DNA of 64,000 nucleotides from Lacticigenium naphthae DSM 19658. Lineage in GTDB: Bacteria > Bacillota > Bacilli > Lactobacillales > Carnobacteriaceae_A. The DNA lies in contig NZ_AUEG01000004.1 in assembly GCF_000425865.1 (NCBI RefSeq), positions 104,150-168,149 of the forward strand, written 5' to 3'. The notes beneath the pieces were generated by a model. The model was not told where the DNA came from and ran no database searches. It was given only the letters and a program-made list of their open reading frames with translations. Position numbers and translations under genes: made by a program. Below, one piece after another: positions 35,739 to 47,920 of the stretch. The stretch's first letter is position 1; each line of letters opens with the position of its first letter.

Positions 35739-37562
35739 TTAGTCATCATCTAAGTTTAGGACAGCCATAAACGCTTCTTGAGGAATTTCTACATTTCCTA
35801 CATTTTTCATGCGTTTTTTACCTTCTTTTTGTTTCTTCAACAATTTTTGTCTACGCGTAACGTCTCCACCGTACAATTTAGCGGTAACGTCTTTTCTATA
35901 AGCTTTAATATTCGTACGTGCAACAATTTTATTACCAATGGCTGCTTGAATTGGAATTTCAAATTGTTGGCGCGGAATAGTTTTCTTCAGTTGTTCTACG
36001 ATAGAACGACCGCGTGACTGAGCAAAGTCTTTATGCACGATAAAACTTAATGCATCAACGTTTTCTCCATGAATCAGTATATCCAGTTTCACCAATTCAC
36101 TATGACGATAGGCACTGATTTCATAATCTAAGGATGCATAACCTTTCGTGCTCGATTTCAAGCGATCAAAAAAATCAAAAACTATTTCTGAAAGGGGTAT
36201 ATAATACAAGACATTGACTCGATTGTCGTCTAAATAATCCATTGTAATGAATTCTCCACGTTTAGTTTGTGAAATCTCCATTATCGATCCAACATAATCA
36301 TTTGGAACCGTGATAGTTGCCTTTACATAAGGTTCTTCCACATATTCGATTTCAGTTGGTTCAGGCATTTCAGATGGGTTAGATACTTTGATCATTGTTT
36401 CATCAGTTTTATAAACATGATAAATAACTGATGGTGCAGTAGTAATCAATTCCAAATCGAATTCACGTTCTAATCTTTCTTGAACAACATCCATATGCAA
36501 CATGCCCAAAAATCCACATCTGAAACCGAACCCGAGTGCTTGAGAGGTTTCCGGTTCATATTGAAGAGCAGCATCATTTAATTGCAATCTTTCCAGCGCT
36601 TCTCTTAAATCTTCATATTTAGATGAATCTGTGGGATACATACCACAGTAAACCATTGGGTTCATTTTACGATATCCAGGTAACGCTTTATCCGTTGGAT
36701 TATTTGCTAAAGTTATCGTATCCCCTACTCGAGTATCCCGAACAGTTTTAATGTTTGCAGTCACATAACCGACATCCCCGACCATTAAATAATCACGTGC
36801 AATAGGTTTGGGTGAGAAGATCCCCACTTCGGTAACATCAAAGGTTTTTCCGTTATTCATTAATTGTATTTTGTCCCCAGCTTTTAAGATACCATCCATC
36901 ACACGGATATTTAAAACTACACCACGATAAGAATCATACGCTGAATCAAATATCAGTGCCTTAAGAGGATTATCAATGTCCCCTTCTGGAGCAGGAACAA
37001 GGTGAACAATCTGTTCTAAGATTTCTTCAATACCTATACCAGATTTGGCACTAGCTAAAACAGCTTCGCTGGCATCTATTCCTATAATATCTTCTATTTC
37101 TTTACGTACGCGTTCAGGATCTGCGGAGGGCAAATCGATTTTATTTATTACTGGAATAATTTCTAGCTCATTATCTATTGCTAAATATACATTAGCTAAA
37201 GTTTGTGCTTCTACTCCTTGGGCAGCATCAACAACTAATACCGCTCCCTCACAAGCTGCTAAACTTCTGGATACTTCATAAGTGAAATCAACATGTCCTG
37301 GAGTATCAATTAAATGAAGAGTGTATACTTCCCCATTTTTTGCCTCATACTTTAGCTCCACCGTATTTAGTTTGATTGTAATTCCACGTTCTCTTTCTAA
37401 ATCCATTGAATCGAGCAGTTGTTCTTGCATTTCTCGGTCTGCAACAGTATGTGTTAACTGCAGAATTCGATCTGCCAATGTTGACTTTCCGTGATCTATA
37501 TGAGCTATTATCGAAAAATTACGTATATTTTTTTGTCTTTTTCGAGCTTCTTCTTTATCCAT
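35739..37562 (-). CDS. lepA: Elongation factor 4 (LepA)
   Basis: Ribosome-associated GTPase acting in translation and 30S biogenesis. The GTPase motifs are AHIDHGKST (about residues 17-25), DTPGHVDF and [13 protein letters not shown], followed by the EF-G-like domains and the LepA-specific C-terminal domain ([35 protein letters not shown]). I chose the ATG at 37562 ([17 protein letters not shown]), which gives 607 residues like Enterococcus LepA. An ATG at 37583 with AGAGG ten bases upstream is a real alternative. It lies after dnaJ and its terminator, so it needs its own promoter or readthrough. Confidence 0.97.
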   Translation of the reverse strand: MDKEEARKRQKNIRNFSIIAHIDHGKSTLADRILQLTHTVADREMQEQLLDSMDLERERGITIKLNTVELKYEAKNGEVYTLHLIDTPGHVDFTYEVSRSLAACEGAVLVVDAAQGVEAQTLANVYLAIDNELEIIPVINKIDLPSADPERVRKEIEDIIGIDASEAVLASAKSGIGIEEILEQIVHLVPAPEGDIDNPLKALIFDSAYDSYRGVVLNIRVMDGILKAGDKIQLMNNGKTFDVTEVGIFSPKPIARDYLMVGDVGYVTANIKTVRDTRVGDTITLANNPTDKALPGYRKMNPMVYCGMYPTDSSKYEDLREALERLQLNDAALQYEPETSQALGFGFRCGFLGMLHMDVVQERLEREFDLELITTAPSVIYHVYKTDETMIKVSNPSEMPEPTEIEYVEEPYVKATITVPNDYVGSIMEISQTKRGEFITMDYLDDNRVNVLYYIPLSEIVFDFFDRLKSSTKGYASLDYEISAYRHSELVKLDILIHGENVDALSFIVHKDFAQSRGRSIVEQLKKTIPRQQFEIPIQAAIGNKIVARTNIKAYRKDVTAKLYGGDVTRRQKLLKKQKEGKKRMKNVGNVEIPQEAFMAVLNLDDD

Positions 37563-37660
37563 GTTTTTCCTACTTTCATTCATTAGCTGAAAACCTCTTT
37601 TAAAGTATAACAAGAGTTTATTGTTTTGACAATCAACTGTGAGAACTAAACAGCTTTTCA

Positions 37661-37696
37661 TAAACAAAACGGAGCTGGAATAATCCTCCAGCTCCT
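37661..37696 (-). terminator. Terminator of dnaJ
   Basis: The 9-bp perfect stem GGAGCTGGA/TCCAGCTCC (37671-37679 with 37687-37695) is followed on the minus strand by GTTTTGTTT. Confidence 0.75.
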
Positions 37697-37707
37697 TGGT
37701 TCAACTC

Positions 37708-38868
37708 TTATTTTTTCCCTTTATCTCTAAAGACATCTTTTACTTTATCAAAAAAAGAATCGTCTCCTTGTTCTGTCACATTCATACCACTTTCATCAGC
37801 GTAGGCTCTGAGTAAATCAGCTTGTTCTGGTGTAAGCTTTTTAGGGATTATCACTTTGACTTTTATGTGTTGATCCCCATTACCTGCTCCTCTTAAACGT
37901 GGAGCACCTTTACCTTTAAGTCGGAAAGAAGTATCTGTTTGAGTACCTGCTGGTACTTTAAGATTAACCTTTCCATGCACTGTTGGGACTTGGATTTCAT
38001 CCCCTAGAGTTGCTTGAATAAAATTCAAAGGCAATTCATAATATATTTCAGAACCATTTCTTTCAAATATTTCAGAAGGTTTTACACGGAATATGACATA
38101 TAGATCCCCATAAGGTCCACCATTTTTGCCCGCATCTCCTTGCCCTTGCAGACGCATCTGATTACCCTCTTCAACACCCGCAGGGACAGTAACCTTAACT
38201 GAATTACTTTTTTTCTGATGACCCGAACCATGACAAGTTGGGCATTTTTCTTTAATTTCCTGCCCAGTTCCTCCACAGACATCACAACGTTGACGTGTCA
38301 TTACTCGACCAAGTGGAGTTTGTCTTTCTACTTGAACCGCACCAGATCCATGACATTTTGAACACGTTTGGGGTTGTGTTCCTGGTTTAGCACCAGACCC
38401 ATCACATGTTTCACATGTTTCTTCGCGATTATAGCGAATAGTTGCCTCTTTGCCGAAGATAGCCTCTTCAAATTCAAGATCCATGACATATTGTAAATCC
38501 TCCCCTTGGCGAGGAGCATTAGGATTGTTGAATCCCCTTCCGCCTCCACCGCCGAAGAATTGTTCGAAAATGTCATCAAATCCACCGAAACCTCCGCCAC
38601 CGAAACCGCCATGACCAGCTCCACCACCGGCACCAAAATTTGGATCGGTAGATGCATGTCCGTACTGATCATAAGCAGCACGTTTGTTAGAATCACTTAA
38701 AACTTCATATGCTTCTGAAATCTGCTTAAAAGTATCCTCTGCACCAGAATCTTGATTAATATCCGGATGATATTTTTTTGATAGTTTACGGTAAGCTTTT
38801 TTTATTTCATCACTAGATGCATCTTTTGAAACACCTAATATATCATAATAATCCTCTTTAGTAGCCAT
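37708..38868 (-). CDS. dnaJ: Chaperone DnaJ
   Basis: Hsp40 co-chaperone that stimulates DnaK. The order is a J domain with the HPD motif (KKYHPDIN, His about 33), a Gly/Phe-rich linker ([19 protein letters not shown]...), four CxxCxGxG zinc repeats ([32 protein letters not shown]; about 145-215) and the C-terminal substrate-binding domain. Its 386 residues are typical. The ATG at 38868 has GGAGG six bases upstream; the earlier in-frame ATG lacks a ribosome site. It follows dnaK in the heat-shock cluster but is separated from it by a strong hairpin. Confidence 0.98.
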   Translation of the reverse strand: MATKEDYYDILGVSKDASSDEIKKAYRKLSKKYHPDINQDSGAEDTFKQISEAYEVLSDSNKRAAYDQYGHASTDPNFGAGGGAGHGGFGGGGFGGFDDIFEQFFGGGGGRGFNNPNAPRQGEDLQYVMDLEFEEAIFGKEATIRYNREETCETCDGSGAKPGTQPQTCSKCHGSGAVQVERQTPLGRVMTRQRCDVCGGTGQEIKEKCPTCHGSGHQKKSNSVKVTVPAGVEEGNQMRLQGQGDAGKNGGPYGDLYVIFRVKPSEIFERNGSEIYYELPLNFIQATLGDEIQVPTVHGKVNLKVPAGTQTDTSFRLKGKGAPRLRGAGNGDQHIKVKVIIPKKLTPEQADLLRAYADESGMNVTEQGDDSFFDKVKDVFRDKGKK

Positions 38869-38940
38869 TATTTCCCTCCATGCTTTCAAATCAATCGAAA
38901 TTTTTGCTATCCATTAATAGAAGTGTCAAGTACATAATTA

Positions 38941-38980
38941 GTAGAAAAAGCCAAAAGCACATCGCTTTGGCTTTTTCTAC
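38941..38980. terminator. Strong hairpin between dnaK and dnaJ
   Basis: A near-perfect stem of about 17 bp (GTAGAAAAAGCC... with ...GGCTTTTTCTAC, one bulge) lies immediately after dnaK. It has T-tracts on both strands and should limit readthrough into dnaJ. Confidence 0.85.
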
Positions 38981-38997
38981 TTATATATTATCTTGAA

Positions 38998-41429
<2,432 letters not shown>

Positions 41430-41460
41430 TTCGTCCCTCTTTTCTCTTTGAGCATTAAAA

Positions 41461-42498
41461 TTACTCAGTCAAATAATATTTCAAGAGTAATTCAGGTAAT
41501 TCATGCCTAAATGTATTTAATAAATGAATGGTCTTATCATAAGGCATCGATGTTGGCCCTACTACTGCTAGTATTCCTTCTCCATGATCAGATAAAGAGT
41601 ATCGTGCAGTTACTAAACTGAGATTTGCAAATAATTCATTATCCAGTTCTTCACCAATACGCACACTAATAGATTCTTTTGAACCAGACAACAAAGATGT
41701 CAATGACATTTGGTTTTCCATCAAATCTAACAAAGACTTAACTTTCTGAATATCCATATTGCTAGTTAAGTCTAGTAAATTAGACTTTCCACTAATATGA
41801 AACCGATTGTTTTGTGTCTGCAGAAAAACTTGTTCAAATTGACCAAGTATCTGATCAGTTGTAGTAGCGTATTGTTTTATTAATAGTGGCATTTCATTTT
41901 GTAATTTATAAACCACTTCAAATAGCGTAAAACCAACTAATTGATCGTTAAATAATTTAACCATTTTCTCTAAATCCGTTGAACTAACGGATCGAGGAAT
42001 AGAAAAAATCATATTCTCGACTGAGCCTTGATCAGTAATAAGTATTACCATGACTTGCCCATCATTTAAAGGGACAAGTCTAAGTCCAGTTAACCGACTT
42101 TGACTAGTTTCAGGACCCAATACTATCGCAGTAAAATTAGTCAACTTTGATAGTACAACTGCTGATTGTTGAATCAACTCATCCATTACTTCAAAATTTT
42201 GTCCTATTTCTCTCTCTAAACTTCTTGATTGAAATTGATCTTTTTTCAGTTCATTTGGATGCAAAATGTGATCAATATAAAACCGATATCCTTTAAGAGA
42301 CGGAACGCGACCTGATGATAAGTGAGTTTTTTCTATTAATCCTAATTCTTCAAGCAAACTCATTTCATTACGAACGGTGGCTGAACTTGACTGAATTTCA
42401 GGTTCCTCAACTAATCTTTTTGAGCCAACTGGTTGACCATGACTTGTGTACAAGTTAATAATTTTTTCTAATATACATAATTGTCTTTCTGTCAGCAT
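41461..42498 (-). CDS. hrcA: Heat-shock repressor HrcA
   Basis: Repressor of class I heat-shock genes that binds the CIRCE element and needs GroEL for activity. Its 345 residues include an N-terminal winged helix (LTERQLCILEKIINLYTSHGQPVGSKRL and SSATVRNEMSLLEELGLIEK) and the GAF-like C-terminal domain. First gene of hrcA-grpE-dnaK, with CIRCE at 42540-42566 just upstream, so it should autoregulate the operon. Confidence 0.98.
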   Translation of the reverse strand: MLTERQLCILEKIINLYTSHGQPVGSKRLVEEPEIQSSSATVRNEMSLLEELGLIEKTHLSSGRVPSLKGYRFYIDHILHPNELKKDQFQSRSLEREIGQNFEVMDELIQQSAVVLSKLTNFTAIVLGPETSQSRLTGLRLVPLNDGQVMVILITDQGSVENMIFSIPRSVSSTDLEKMVKLFNDQLVGFTLFEVVYKLQNEMPLLIKQYATTTDQILGQFEQVFLQTQNNRFHISGKSNLLDLTSNMDIQKVKSLLDLMENQMSLTSLLSGSKESISVRIGEELDNELFANLSLVTARYSLSDHGEGILAVVGPTSMPYDKTIHLLNTFRHELPELLLKYYLTE

Positions 42499-42539
42499 TT
42501 TATTCTCTCCTTAATTCTTTAGAGACGCCAACACCACTT

Positions 42540-42566
42540 TTAGCACTCGCTACCCTTGAGTGCCAA
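42540..42566. promoter_or_regulatory. CIRCE element (HrcA operator)
   Basis: TTAGCACTC, nine bases, GAGTGCCAA on the plus strand. This is the CIRCE consensus TTAGCACTC-N9-GAGTGCTAA with one mismatch, located between the hrcA promoter and the gene. Confidence 0.96.
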
Positions 42567-42574
42567 CACAATAT

Positions 42575-42603
42575 AATTTATCAGATTGGTCAAAAAATGT
42601 CAA
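42575..42603 (-). promoter_or_regulatory. hrcA operon promoter
   Basis: TTGACA (42603..42598), 17 bp, TAAATT (42580..42575) on the minus strand, ending eight bases before the CIRCE element. Confidence 0.8.
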
Positions 42604-42640
42604 CAGTTAAAAGGCATTTTTTTGACTTTCTCTGATAAAT

Positions 42641-43600
42641 TCACATCAACATAGTTGATTTTCTTTTCCAGAGAATATCTCTTGCTTTAATTTCATCGAG
42701 TCCAAGCTGTTCAACAAGGGATTCTGCAGAATCAAATTTTATTTCATCTCTCAAGAATTCTACCCACTTGACACGAACATTTTCGCCGTATATGACTTCA
42801 TTAAAATCAAAAAGATGTACTTCTACAGAATAATTCCTTCTCTTTTCAAAGGTGATATTATAACCAATTGATGCCATTCCTCTATACCATTTGTCATTGA
42901 CAAAAAGTTCTACTGCATAGACACCTCTTTTTGGAAGCAATAAATAGGGATCAGGATAAATGTTTGCGGTAGGATACCCCAAAGTTCGGCCCCTCGCATC
43001 TCCATGAATGACAAAACCCTCCGTCTCAAAATAATACCCAAGTAAATCGGCCGCCAAACCTACTTTTCCCTCTTTTATAGCTTTACGGATACGAGTAGAA
43101 CTGATTTTTCCATTTTTATCAATTTTAGGGGATACCGTTATTACTTCAAACCGATTTTGAGCATACTGATTCAAGTGTTCCATTGAAGCTACTTCTGGCT
43201 TTCCATAAGTATAATCAAATCCAGCAACCGCTACCTTAGCATTTAAACCGACAATGTAATCATCTACAAAATCTTGAGGCGATAAGCTTCCAAATTTAGC
43301 AGTAAAATCTACTTCATAAAGGATATCTACTCCAATCTTTTCCATAATTGTTTCTTTTCTTTGTAAAGTAGTCAAATAATAATGCTGGTCAGGGTTGAAA
43401 CGAGTGTAAACAATCGCTGGATGCCTGTTAAATGTCATTACAGCTAATTTCAAGTCTTTTTCTTTAGCAATTTTCTTACCTTCGTTTATTACAGCTTGAT
43501 GGCCACGATGCACTCCATCGAAAAAACCTAATACTAACACGGTATCCTGCTGGGGTATTTCTTTTTTATTATAAGGATGGTGTAACTTAATTATCTCCAT
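42641..43600 (-). CDS. ribF: Bifunctional riboflavin kinase/FAD synthetase
   Basis: Makes FMN and then FAD from riboflavin. The 319-residue protein has an N-terminal FAD-synthetase nucleotidyltransferase domain (VLVLGFFDGVHRGHQAVI, the HxGH-like motif, and ISSTRIRKAI) and a C-terminal flavokinase domain (TLGYPTANIYP and the GVYAVEL stretch). It starts 3 nt after truB, a conserved truB-ribF pair, so translation is coupled. Confidence 0.97.
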   Translation of the reverse strand: MEIIKLHHPYNKKEIPQQDTVLVLGFFDGVHRGHQAVINEGKKIAKEKDLKLAVMTFNRHPAIVYTRFNPDQHYYLTTLQRKETIMEKIGVDILYEVDFTAKFGSLSPQDFVDDYIVGLNAKVAVAGFDYTYGKPEVASMEHLNQYAQNRFEVITVSPKIDKNGKISSTRIRKAIKEGKVGLAADLLGYYFETEGFVIHGDARGRTLGYPTANIYPDPYLLLPKRGVYAVELFVNDKWYRGMASIGYNITFEKRRNYSVEVHLFDFNEVIYGENVRVKWVEFLRDEIKFDSAESLVEQLGLDEIKARDILWKRKSTMLM

Positions 43601-43603
43601 GAT

Positions 43604-44527
43604 TTACTCCTCATTCAGTGAATTTCTAATCATTTTTAAAGGTTTTATTTTCCCACTCTTCGAAGGATGGTCAGCATAAATGCTCACTACTTGATTTTTA
43701 TAAAAAAAAGCACAAGGAAAGTTAGTTCCATCAGGTACAACAGATTTTTCCATTACACTACCATCCTTAACTTTAATCCATAGTTCATCAGTCAAATTAA
43801 CCTGTGGAAAATCTCTTACTCCCCATTCCAAAGGATATAACACAGTATTTAACTGTTCAAAATCCATATTTTTCAATTGATCCAGACTCAGGCATTGTTC
43901 ACTTGAAAAGCCGCCGCTACTAGTCCGAATTAAATTTGACATATGAGCAGGATATCCTAGTTTTTTGCCTGTATCTACTGCGAGTGTTCTGACGTAGGTG
44001 CCTTTGCCACAACTAACTTCAAAGTCCCACGATAGAGTCTTGTCCAAATCGTTGTAACGTAGCGATGAAGTCCGTTTGTATTCATATATAGCAGCTTTTC
44101 GAGTAGGCCGTTCTACCTGTTCACCAGCTCTTGCATATTGATATAGTCTTTTGCCATTGACCTTAACAGCAGAGTACATCGGAGGAGTTTGTATAATCTC
44201 CCCGACAAACCCTTCCATAACTTTGTCAATTTCTGATTCTTTAAGAAGGTTTGGTACTTCTTTTTGTTCAATAATATCTCCATCAGAATCCTCGGTAGTC
44301 GTAGAAAAACCCAAGGTGATTTCTCCTTCATAAATTTTTCCAGACTCCATTAAATATTCAATTAGTTTGGTAGCTTTCCCTATACATACTGGCAGTACGC
44401 CTTCTACGTTCGGATCCAAAGTTCCTGAGTGGCCGACTTTCTTTGTTTTAAGTATTTTACGTAATTTATAAACACAATCATGACTAGTCATACCTTTTTC
44501 TTTCCATAAAGGAAGTATTCCCTCCAC
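43604..44527 (-). CDS. truB: tRNA pseudouridine(55) synthase TruB
   Basis: Forms pseudouridine 55 in the T loop of tRNAs. About 307 residues with KKVGHSGTLDPNVEGVLPVCIGKATKL, where the catalytic aspartate is in GTLDP, and the downstream PPMYSAVKVNGKRLYQYARAG stretch. I choose the GTG at 44527 (reading MEGILPLWKEKGMTSHD), five bases after GGAGGGG; the upstream in-frame start lies within that site. It follows rbfA after a terminator and precedes ribF. Confidence 0.96.
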   Translation of the reverse strand: MEGILPLWKEKGMTSHDCVYKLRKILKTKKVGHSGTLDPNVEGVLPVCIGKATKLIEYLMESGKIYEGEITLGFSTTTEDSDGDIIEQKEVPNLLKESEIDKVMEGFVGEIIQTPPMYSAVKVNGKRLYQYARAGEQVERPTRKAAIYEYKRTSSLRYNDLDKTLSWDFEVSCGKGTYVRTLAVDTGKKLGYPAHMSNLIRTSSGGFSSEQCLSLDQLKNMDFEQLNTVLYPLEWGVRDFPQVNLTDELWIKVKDGSVMEKSVVPDGTNFPCAFFYKNQVVSIYADHPSKSGKIKPLKMIRNSLNEE

Positions 44528-44626
44528 TATTACCCCTCCATCCAATGAATTTCAGCCTCTCAAGTATAACATAAAGTATACTCTGCTTCATTTGAGTTTT
44601 TCTTTTTAAGATAGTTAACATTTTTT

Positions 44627-44661
44627 CAAAAAAAAAAAGTTGGGAAACTCTCCCAACTTTT
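44627..44661 (-). terminator. Rho-independent terminator after rbfA
   Basis: AAAAGTTGGGA/TCCCAACTTTT around a short loop, followed by about ten T on the minus strand. It closes the rimP-to-rbfA operon. Confidence 0.92.
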
Positions 44662-44673
44662 CAACATTTCGTT

Positions 44674-45024
44674 TTACTCTGTTTCATTCAATTTTTTTAA
44701 TAGTTCATCAATATGACTACCATAGGCAATCGATTGATCACGTTCAAAAAACAATTCGGGTGTTTTGTAAAGGCTTAAACGACTTCCAACTTCTTTGCGA
44801 ATTAGTCCTTTAGCTTTTTCAAGCCCTGCTTGTGTTGTTTCTTGATCTTCTTCTGTTTTTGCAAGTGTACTATAAAAAATTTTAGCTTGTTGCAAATCTC
44901 CAGTAACTTCTACATCAGTAATGGTAATCCCCTCAACTCGAGGATCACGAATTTTCTTTTGTAAAATATCATTAACTTCTTTTTGTATTTCCTGAGCTAC
45001 TCGTCCTGCTCTAAATTTTGGCAT
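44674..45024 (-). CDS. rbfA: 30S ribosome-binding factor RbfA
   Basis: Small KH-fold assembly factor for late 30S maturation. Its 116 residues are normal. The N-terminus MPKFRAGRVAQEIQKEVNDIL and the central RVEGITITDVEVTGDLQQAKIFYS segment are family hallmarks. Last gene of the rimP-nusA-ylxR-ylxQ-infB-rbfA operon. Confidence 0.97.
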   Translation of the reverse strand: MPKFRAGRVAQEIQKEVNDILQKKIRDPRVEGITITDVEVTGDLQQAKIFYSTLAKTEEDQETTQAGLEKAKGLIRKEVGSRLSLYKTPELFFERDQSIAYGSHIDELLKKLNETE

Positions 45025-45043
45025 TTTATATCACCCTATTTTT

Positions 45044-47305
45044 TTATTTCGGTTTAATCTCTACCATTTCATATGCTTCTATTACATCGTCTACTTGGAT
45101 ATCATTGAAATCTTTTATTGTTAAACCACATTCGAATCCGTTTCGTACTTCTTTGACATCATCTTTGTATCTCTTCAAACTTGATAGCTCGCCTTCAAAA
45201 ATAACTACACCATTACGGATAAGACGAATCGAACTGCTACGTTTAATTACTCCATCGCTAACAAAACATCCAGCAATTGTTCCTACTTTAGAGACTTCAT
45301 ATGTCTCTCTAACAGTAACCTGGCCTGTAACTTTTTCTTCATACTCAGGATCCAGCATACCTTTCATAGCAGCTTCAATTTCATCAATTGCATTGTAGAT
45401 TATTCGATGCGGACGAATATTTACTTCTTCACGATCAGCAAGTTCTTTTGCTTGAGTTGTTGGACGCACATTAAATCCAATGATGATTGCTGAACTAGCA
45501 GAAGCTAAGGAGACATCACTTTCATTAATTGCACCCACACCGGTGTGGATGATATTTACACGTACACCTTCAACATCAATTTTTTTCAAGCTTGCTGCTA
45601 AAGCTTCAACAGATCCTTGAACATCAGCCTTAACAATTAAGTTGACCGCTTTAATGTTTCCTTCTTGTAGACTTTCAAAGAGGTTATCTATCGTGATTTT
45701 TTGTGTAGAAGAACGTTGCTCTATTGCAGCTTTTTCTGCTCTTTCTTCTCCTACTTGGCGTGCTGTTTTTTCATCTTCAAAGACTACAAATTTATCTCCA
45801 GCTTGTGGAGTTTCATTTAGACCGGTAATTTCGACAGGAGTTGATGGCTTAGCAGTTTTTACTCTTCTGCCTTTGTCGCTGACCATCGCTCTAACGCGAC
45901 CAAATGTATTTCCAACTACTATTGGGTCACCGATATTTAATGTTCCTTCTTGTACTAACAGAGTTGCAATAGGTCCTTTTGCTTTATCTAAACGTGCTTC
46001 AATTACTGTACCTAAAGCATTTTTATTTGGATTAGCTTTCAATTCTTCTACTTCTGCAACAAGTAAAATCATTTCTAATAATTCATCTAGATTTTCACCA
46101 GTTAATGCAGAAATTTTCACAAAGATCGTATCCCCACCCCAGTCCTCTGGAATCAACTCATATTCAGTTAATTCCTGCATGACGCGATCTGGATTTGCTG
46201 TAGGTTTATCGATTTTATTAACTGCAACAATGATAGGAACCCCTGCAGCTTTAGCATGACTGATTGCTTCTACTGTTTGAGGCATTACACCATCATCGGC
46301 GGCAACAACAATAATCGCAATGTCAGTTACGTCAGCTCCACGTGCTCTCATAGTTGTAAAAGCAGCATGTCCTGGAGTGTCTAAGAAAGTAATTAACTTC
46401 CCTTTTTCTTCGACTTGATAGGCTCCTATATGTTGCGTTATTCCACCAGCTTCTCCCTCACTAACCTTTGTATTACGCAAAGAGTCTAGCAAAGTAGTTT
46501 TACCATGGTCAACATGGCCCATAATAGTTACAGATGGAGGACGTGTTTCCAATTGATCTTCTTCATCTGTAACTTCAAATAATGTTGAAAAGTCAGTTAA
46601 ATCTACTGCAACTTTTTCTTCTGTTTCAATACCATATTCAGTCGCTAGCAATTCAATTGTTTCTTTATCTAAGCTTTGATTTTGAGTTGCCATAATACCC
46701 ATCATAAACAATTTTTTTATGATTTCTGCTGGTTCTCTGTGTAATTTTTTAGATAATTCTGCAATGGTCATGCCGTCTGAATAGACTAATAACTCAGGTA
46801 GCTCTTTATGCTTACGTGGCGTGACTGGAACAACTGGTTTAGAAGCACCACGTTTTCCTTTTCTACGTTTGTTTGGTCCGCCGTGTGTCCCACGATTTCT
46901 AGGATTCACATAAGGACGCTTATTGCTTGAACGAGAAGTTGTTTTGCTGCTAGAATCATTAGCTGAAGATGGCGTTGTACTAGCTTGCGACACTTTCTTG
47001 GCAGTGCTGCCTGTGCTTTTTGATTTATTGCTAGTCTCTTTTTTAGTTGGAGTATTCGTTTTCTTTTTTTCTTCGTTTGTTTTTTTGGAAGATATTTCTG
47101 ATTTTATTACTTTATCAGTCTGAGTTTTTGAAGTACTCGAATCGTTCTTTTCTGTCAAAGCATCGTTTAACTTAGAAACATCAGAATCATTCATCGATGA
47201 CATGTGACTGTTATAGTCAATTCCTAGTTTTTTAGCTTTTTCTAAAACATCTTTACTCGATATATTCTTCTCTTTTGCAAATTCATATACTCTTTTTTTC
47301 ACCAT
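45044..47305 (-). CDS. infB: Translation initiation factor IF-2
   Basis: GTPase that delivers initiator tRNA to the 30S subunit. The 753-residue protein has an N-terminal IF2_N domain ([26 protein letters not shown]), a long Lys/Ser/Thr-rich disordered linker (about 55-160), a second IF2_N segment, then the G domain with [16 protein letters not shown] (about 258-273), DTPGHAAF and NKIDKP, and domains II-IV. Fourth major gene of the nusA operon. Confidence 0.98.
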   Translation of the reverse strand: MVKKRVYEFAKEKNISSKDVLEKAKKLGIDYNSHMSSMNDSDVSKLNDALTEKNDSSTSKTQTDKVIKSEISSKKTNEEKKKTNTPTKKETSNKSKSTGSTAKKVSQASTTPSSANDSSSKTTSRSSNKRPYVNPRNRGTHGGPNKRRKGKRGASKPVVPVTPRKHKELPELLVYSDGMTIAELSKKLHREPAEIIKKLFMMGIMATQNQSLDKETIELLATEYGIETEEKVAVDLTDFSTLFEVTDEEDQLETRPPSVTIMGHVDHGKTTLLDSLRNTKVSEGEAGGITQHIGAYQVEEKGKLITFLDTPGHAAFTTMRARGADVTDIAIIVVAADDGVMPQTVEAISHAKAAGVPIIVAVNKIDKPTANPDRVMQELTEYELIPEDWGGDTIFVKISALTGENLDELLEMILLVAEVEELKANPNKNALGTVIEARLDKAKGPIATLLVQEGTLNIGDPIVVGNTFGRVRAMVSDKGRRVKTAKPSTPVEITGLNETPQAGDKFVVFEDEKTARQVGEERAEKAAIEQRSSTQKITIDNLFESLQEGNIKAVNLIVKADVQGSVEALAASLKKIDVEGVRVNIIHTGVGAINESDVSLASASSAIIIGFNVRPTTQAKELADREEVNIRPHRIIYNAIDEIEAAMKGMLDPEYEEKVTGQVTVRETYEVSKVGTIAGCFVSDGVIKRSSSIRLIRNGVVIFEGELSSLKRYKDDVKEVRNGFECGLTIKDFNDIQVDDVIEAYEMVEIKPK

Positions 47306-47321
47306 AAAATCATCCTCCGGT

Positions 47322-47624
47322 TTATTTTAATAATTCTTTTATACGATCACCAAACCCAGAGTCTGCTATCGAACAAATAGTTCTCTGTCGTCCTATAGCG
47401 TTGCTCATTTCAAATTTAGTAAATTTAACAAAAATAGGTACTGAATAATACGAACATTTATCAGTAAATTTTTTCTTTGTGTTTTCACTTGCATCTTCTG
47501 CAACTAAAACTATTTTTGCTTGATTAGACTGAACTGATTTTAACACAAGCGATTCACCTGTAGTAAGTTTACCAGCTTTCATAGCTAATCCTAACAAATT
47601 GAGAACTTTCAATTCAGGGCTCAT
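47322..47624 (-). CDS. YlxQ, L7Ae-family RNA-binding protein
   Basis: 100-residue protein of the ribosomal L7Ae/L30e/YbxF fold, positioned as YlxQ in the Bacillus nusA operon. It has [21 protein letters not shown] and [22 protein letters not shown], the helix and loop that bind kink-turn RNA in relatives. Binding of K-turns is known for other family members; the target of YlxQ is not established. It overlaps ylxR by 4 nt (ATGA-type). Confidence 0.93.
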   Translation of the reverse strand: MSPELKVLNLLGLAMKAGKLTTGESLVLKSVQSNQAKIVLVAEDASENTKKKFTDKCSYYSVPIFVKFTKFEMSNAIGRQRTICSIADSGFGDRIKELLK

Positions 47625-47914
47625 AGATTTTGCCTAGCTTTCTTATGTTCTACATATTCTAATAACTCTTGATAAAATTCTTCAGTTATCATTGTATTGA
47701 AAACACGCTCAAGAATTTTCTGTTCTTTTGCTTTTCTAACTAAATCAGGTTCTATAGAAAGATAAGCTCCACGACCATTTTTTTTCCCAGAAGGATCAAG
47801 CGAAATTTCTCCTTCTTTGTTTTTCACAATTCGAATCATTTCTTTCTTTGATTTCATCTCGTTTGATACGACACATTTTCGCATAGGGATTTTCTTGCTA
47901 AGCATCTCACTCAC
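47621..47914 (-). CDS. YlxR RNA-binding protein (DUF448; RnpM)
   Basis: 97-residue protein of the YlxR family with KIPMRKCVVSNEMKSKKEMIRIVK and the signature KKNGRGAYLS. Recent work names it RnpM, a modulator of RNase P, and structure-based work shows RNA binding; that is established for homologues, not shown here. It lies 7 nt after nusA and is coupled to ylxQ. Confidence 0.93.
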   Translation of the reverse strand: MSEMLSKKIPMRKCVVSNEMKSKKEMIRIVKNKEGEISLDPSGKKNGRGAYLSIEPDLVRKAKEQKILERVFNTMITEEFYQELLEYVEHKKARQNL

Positions 47915-47920
47915 CCCTTT

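Noticed and set aside
38328..38696. Second frame of 122 codons inside dnaJ on the same strand
   Set aside because: A frame shadow created by the Gly-rich and zinc-repeat codons; dnaJ itself is intact.
38925..38940. TTGACA as a dnaJ promoter -35
   Set aside because: No acceptable -10 lies 16-18 bases downstream.
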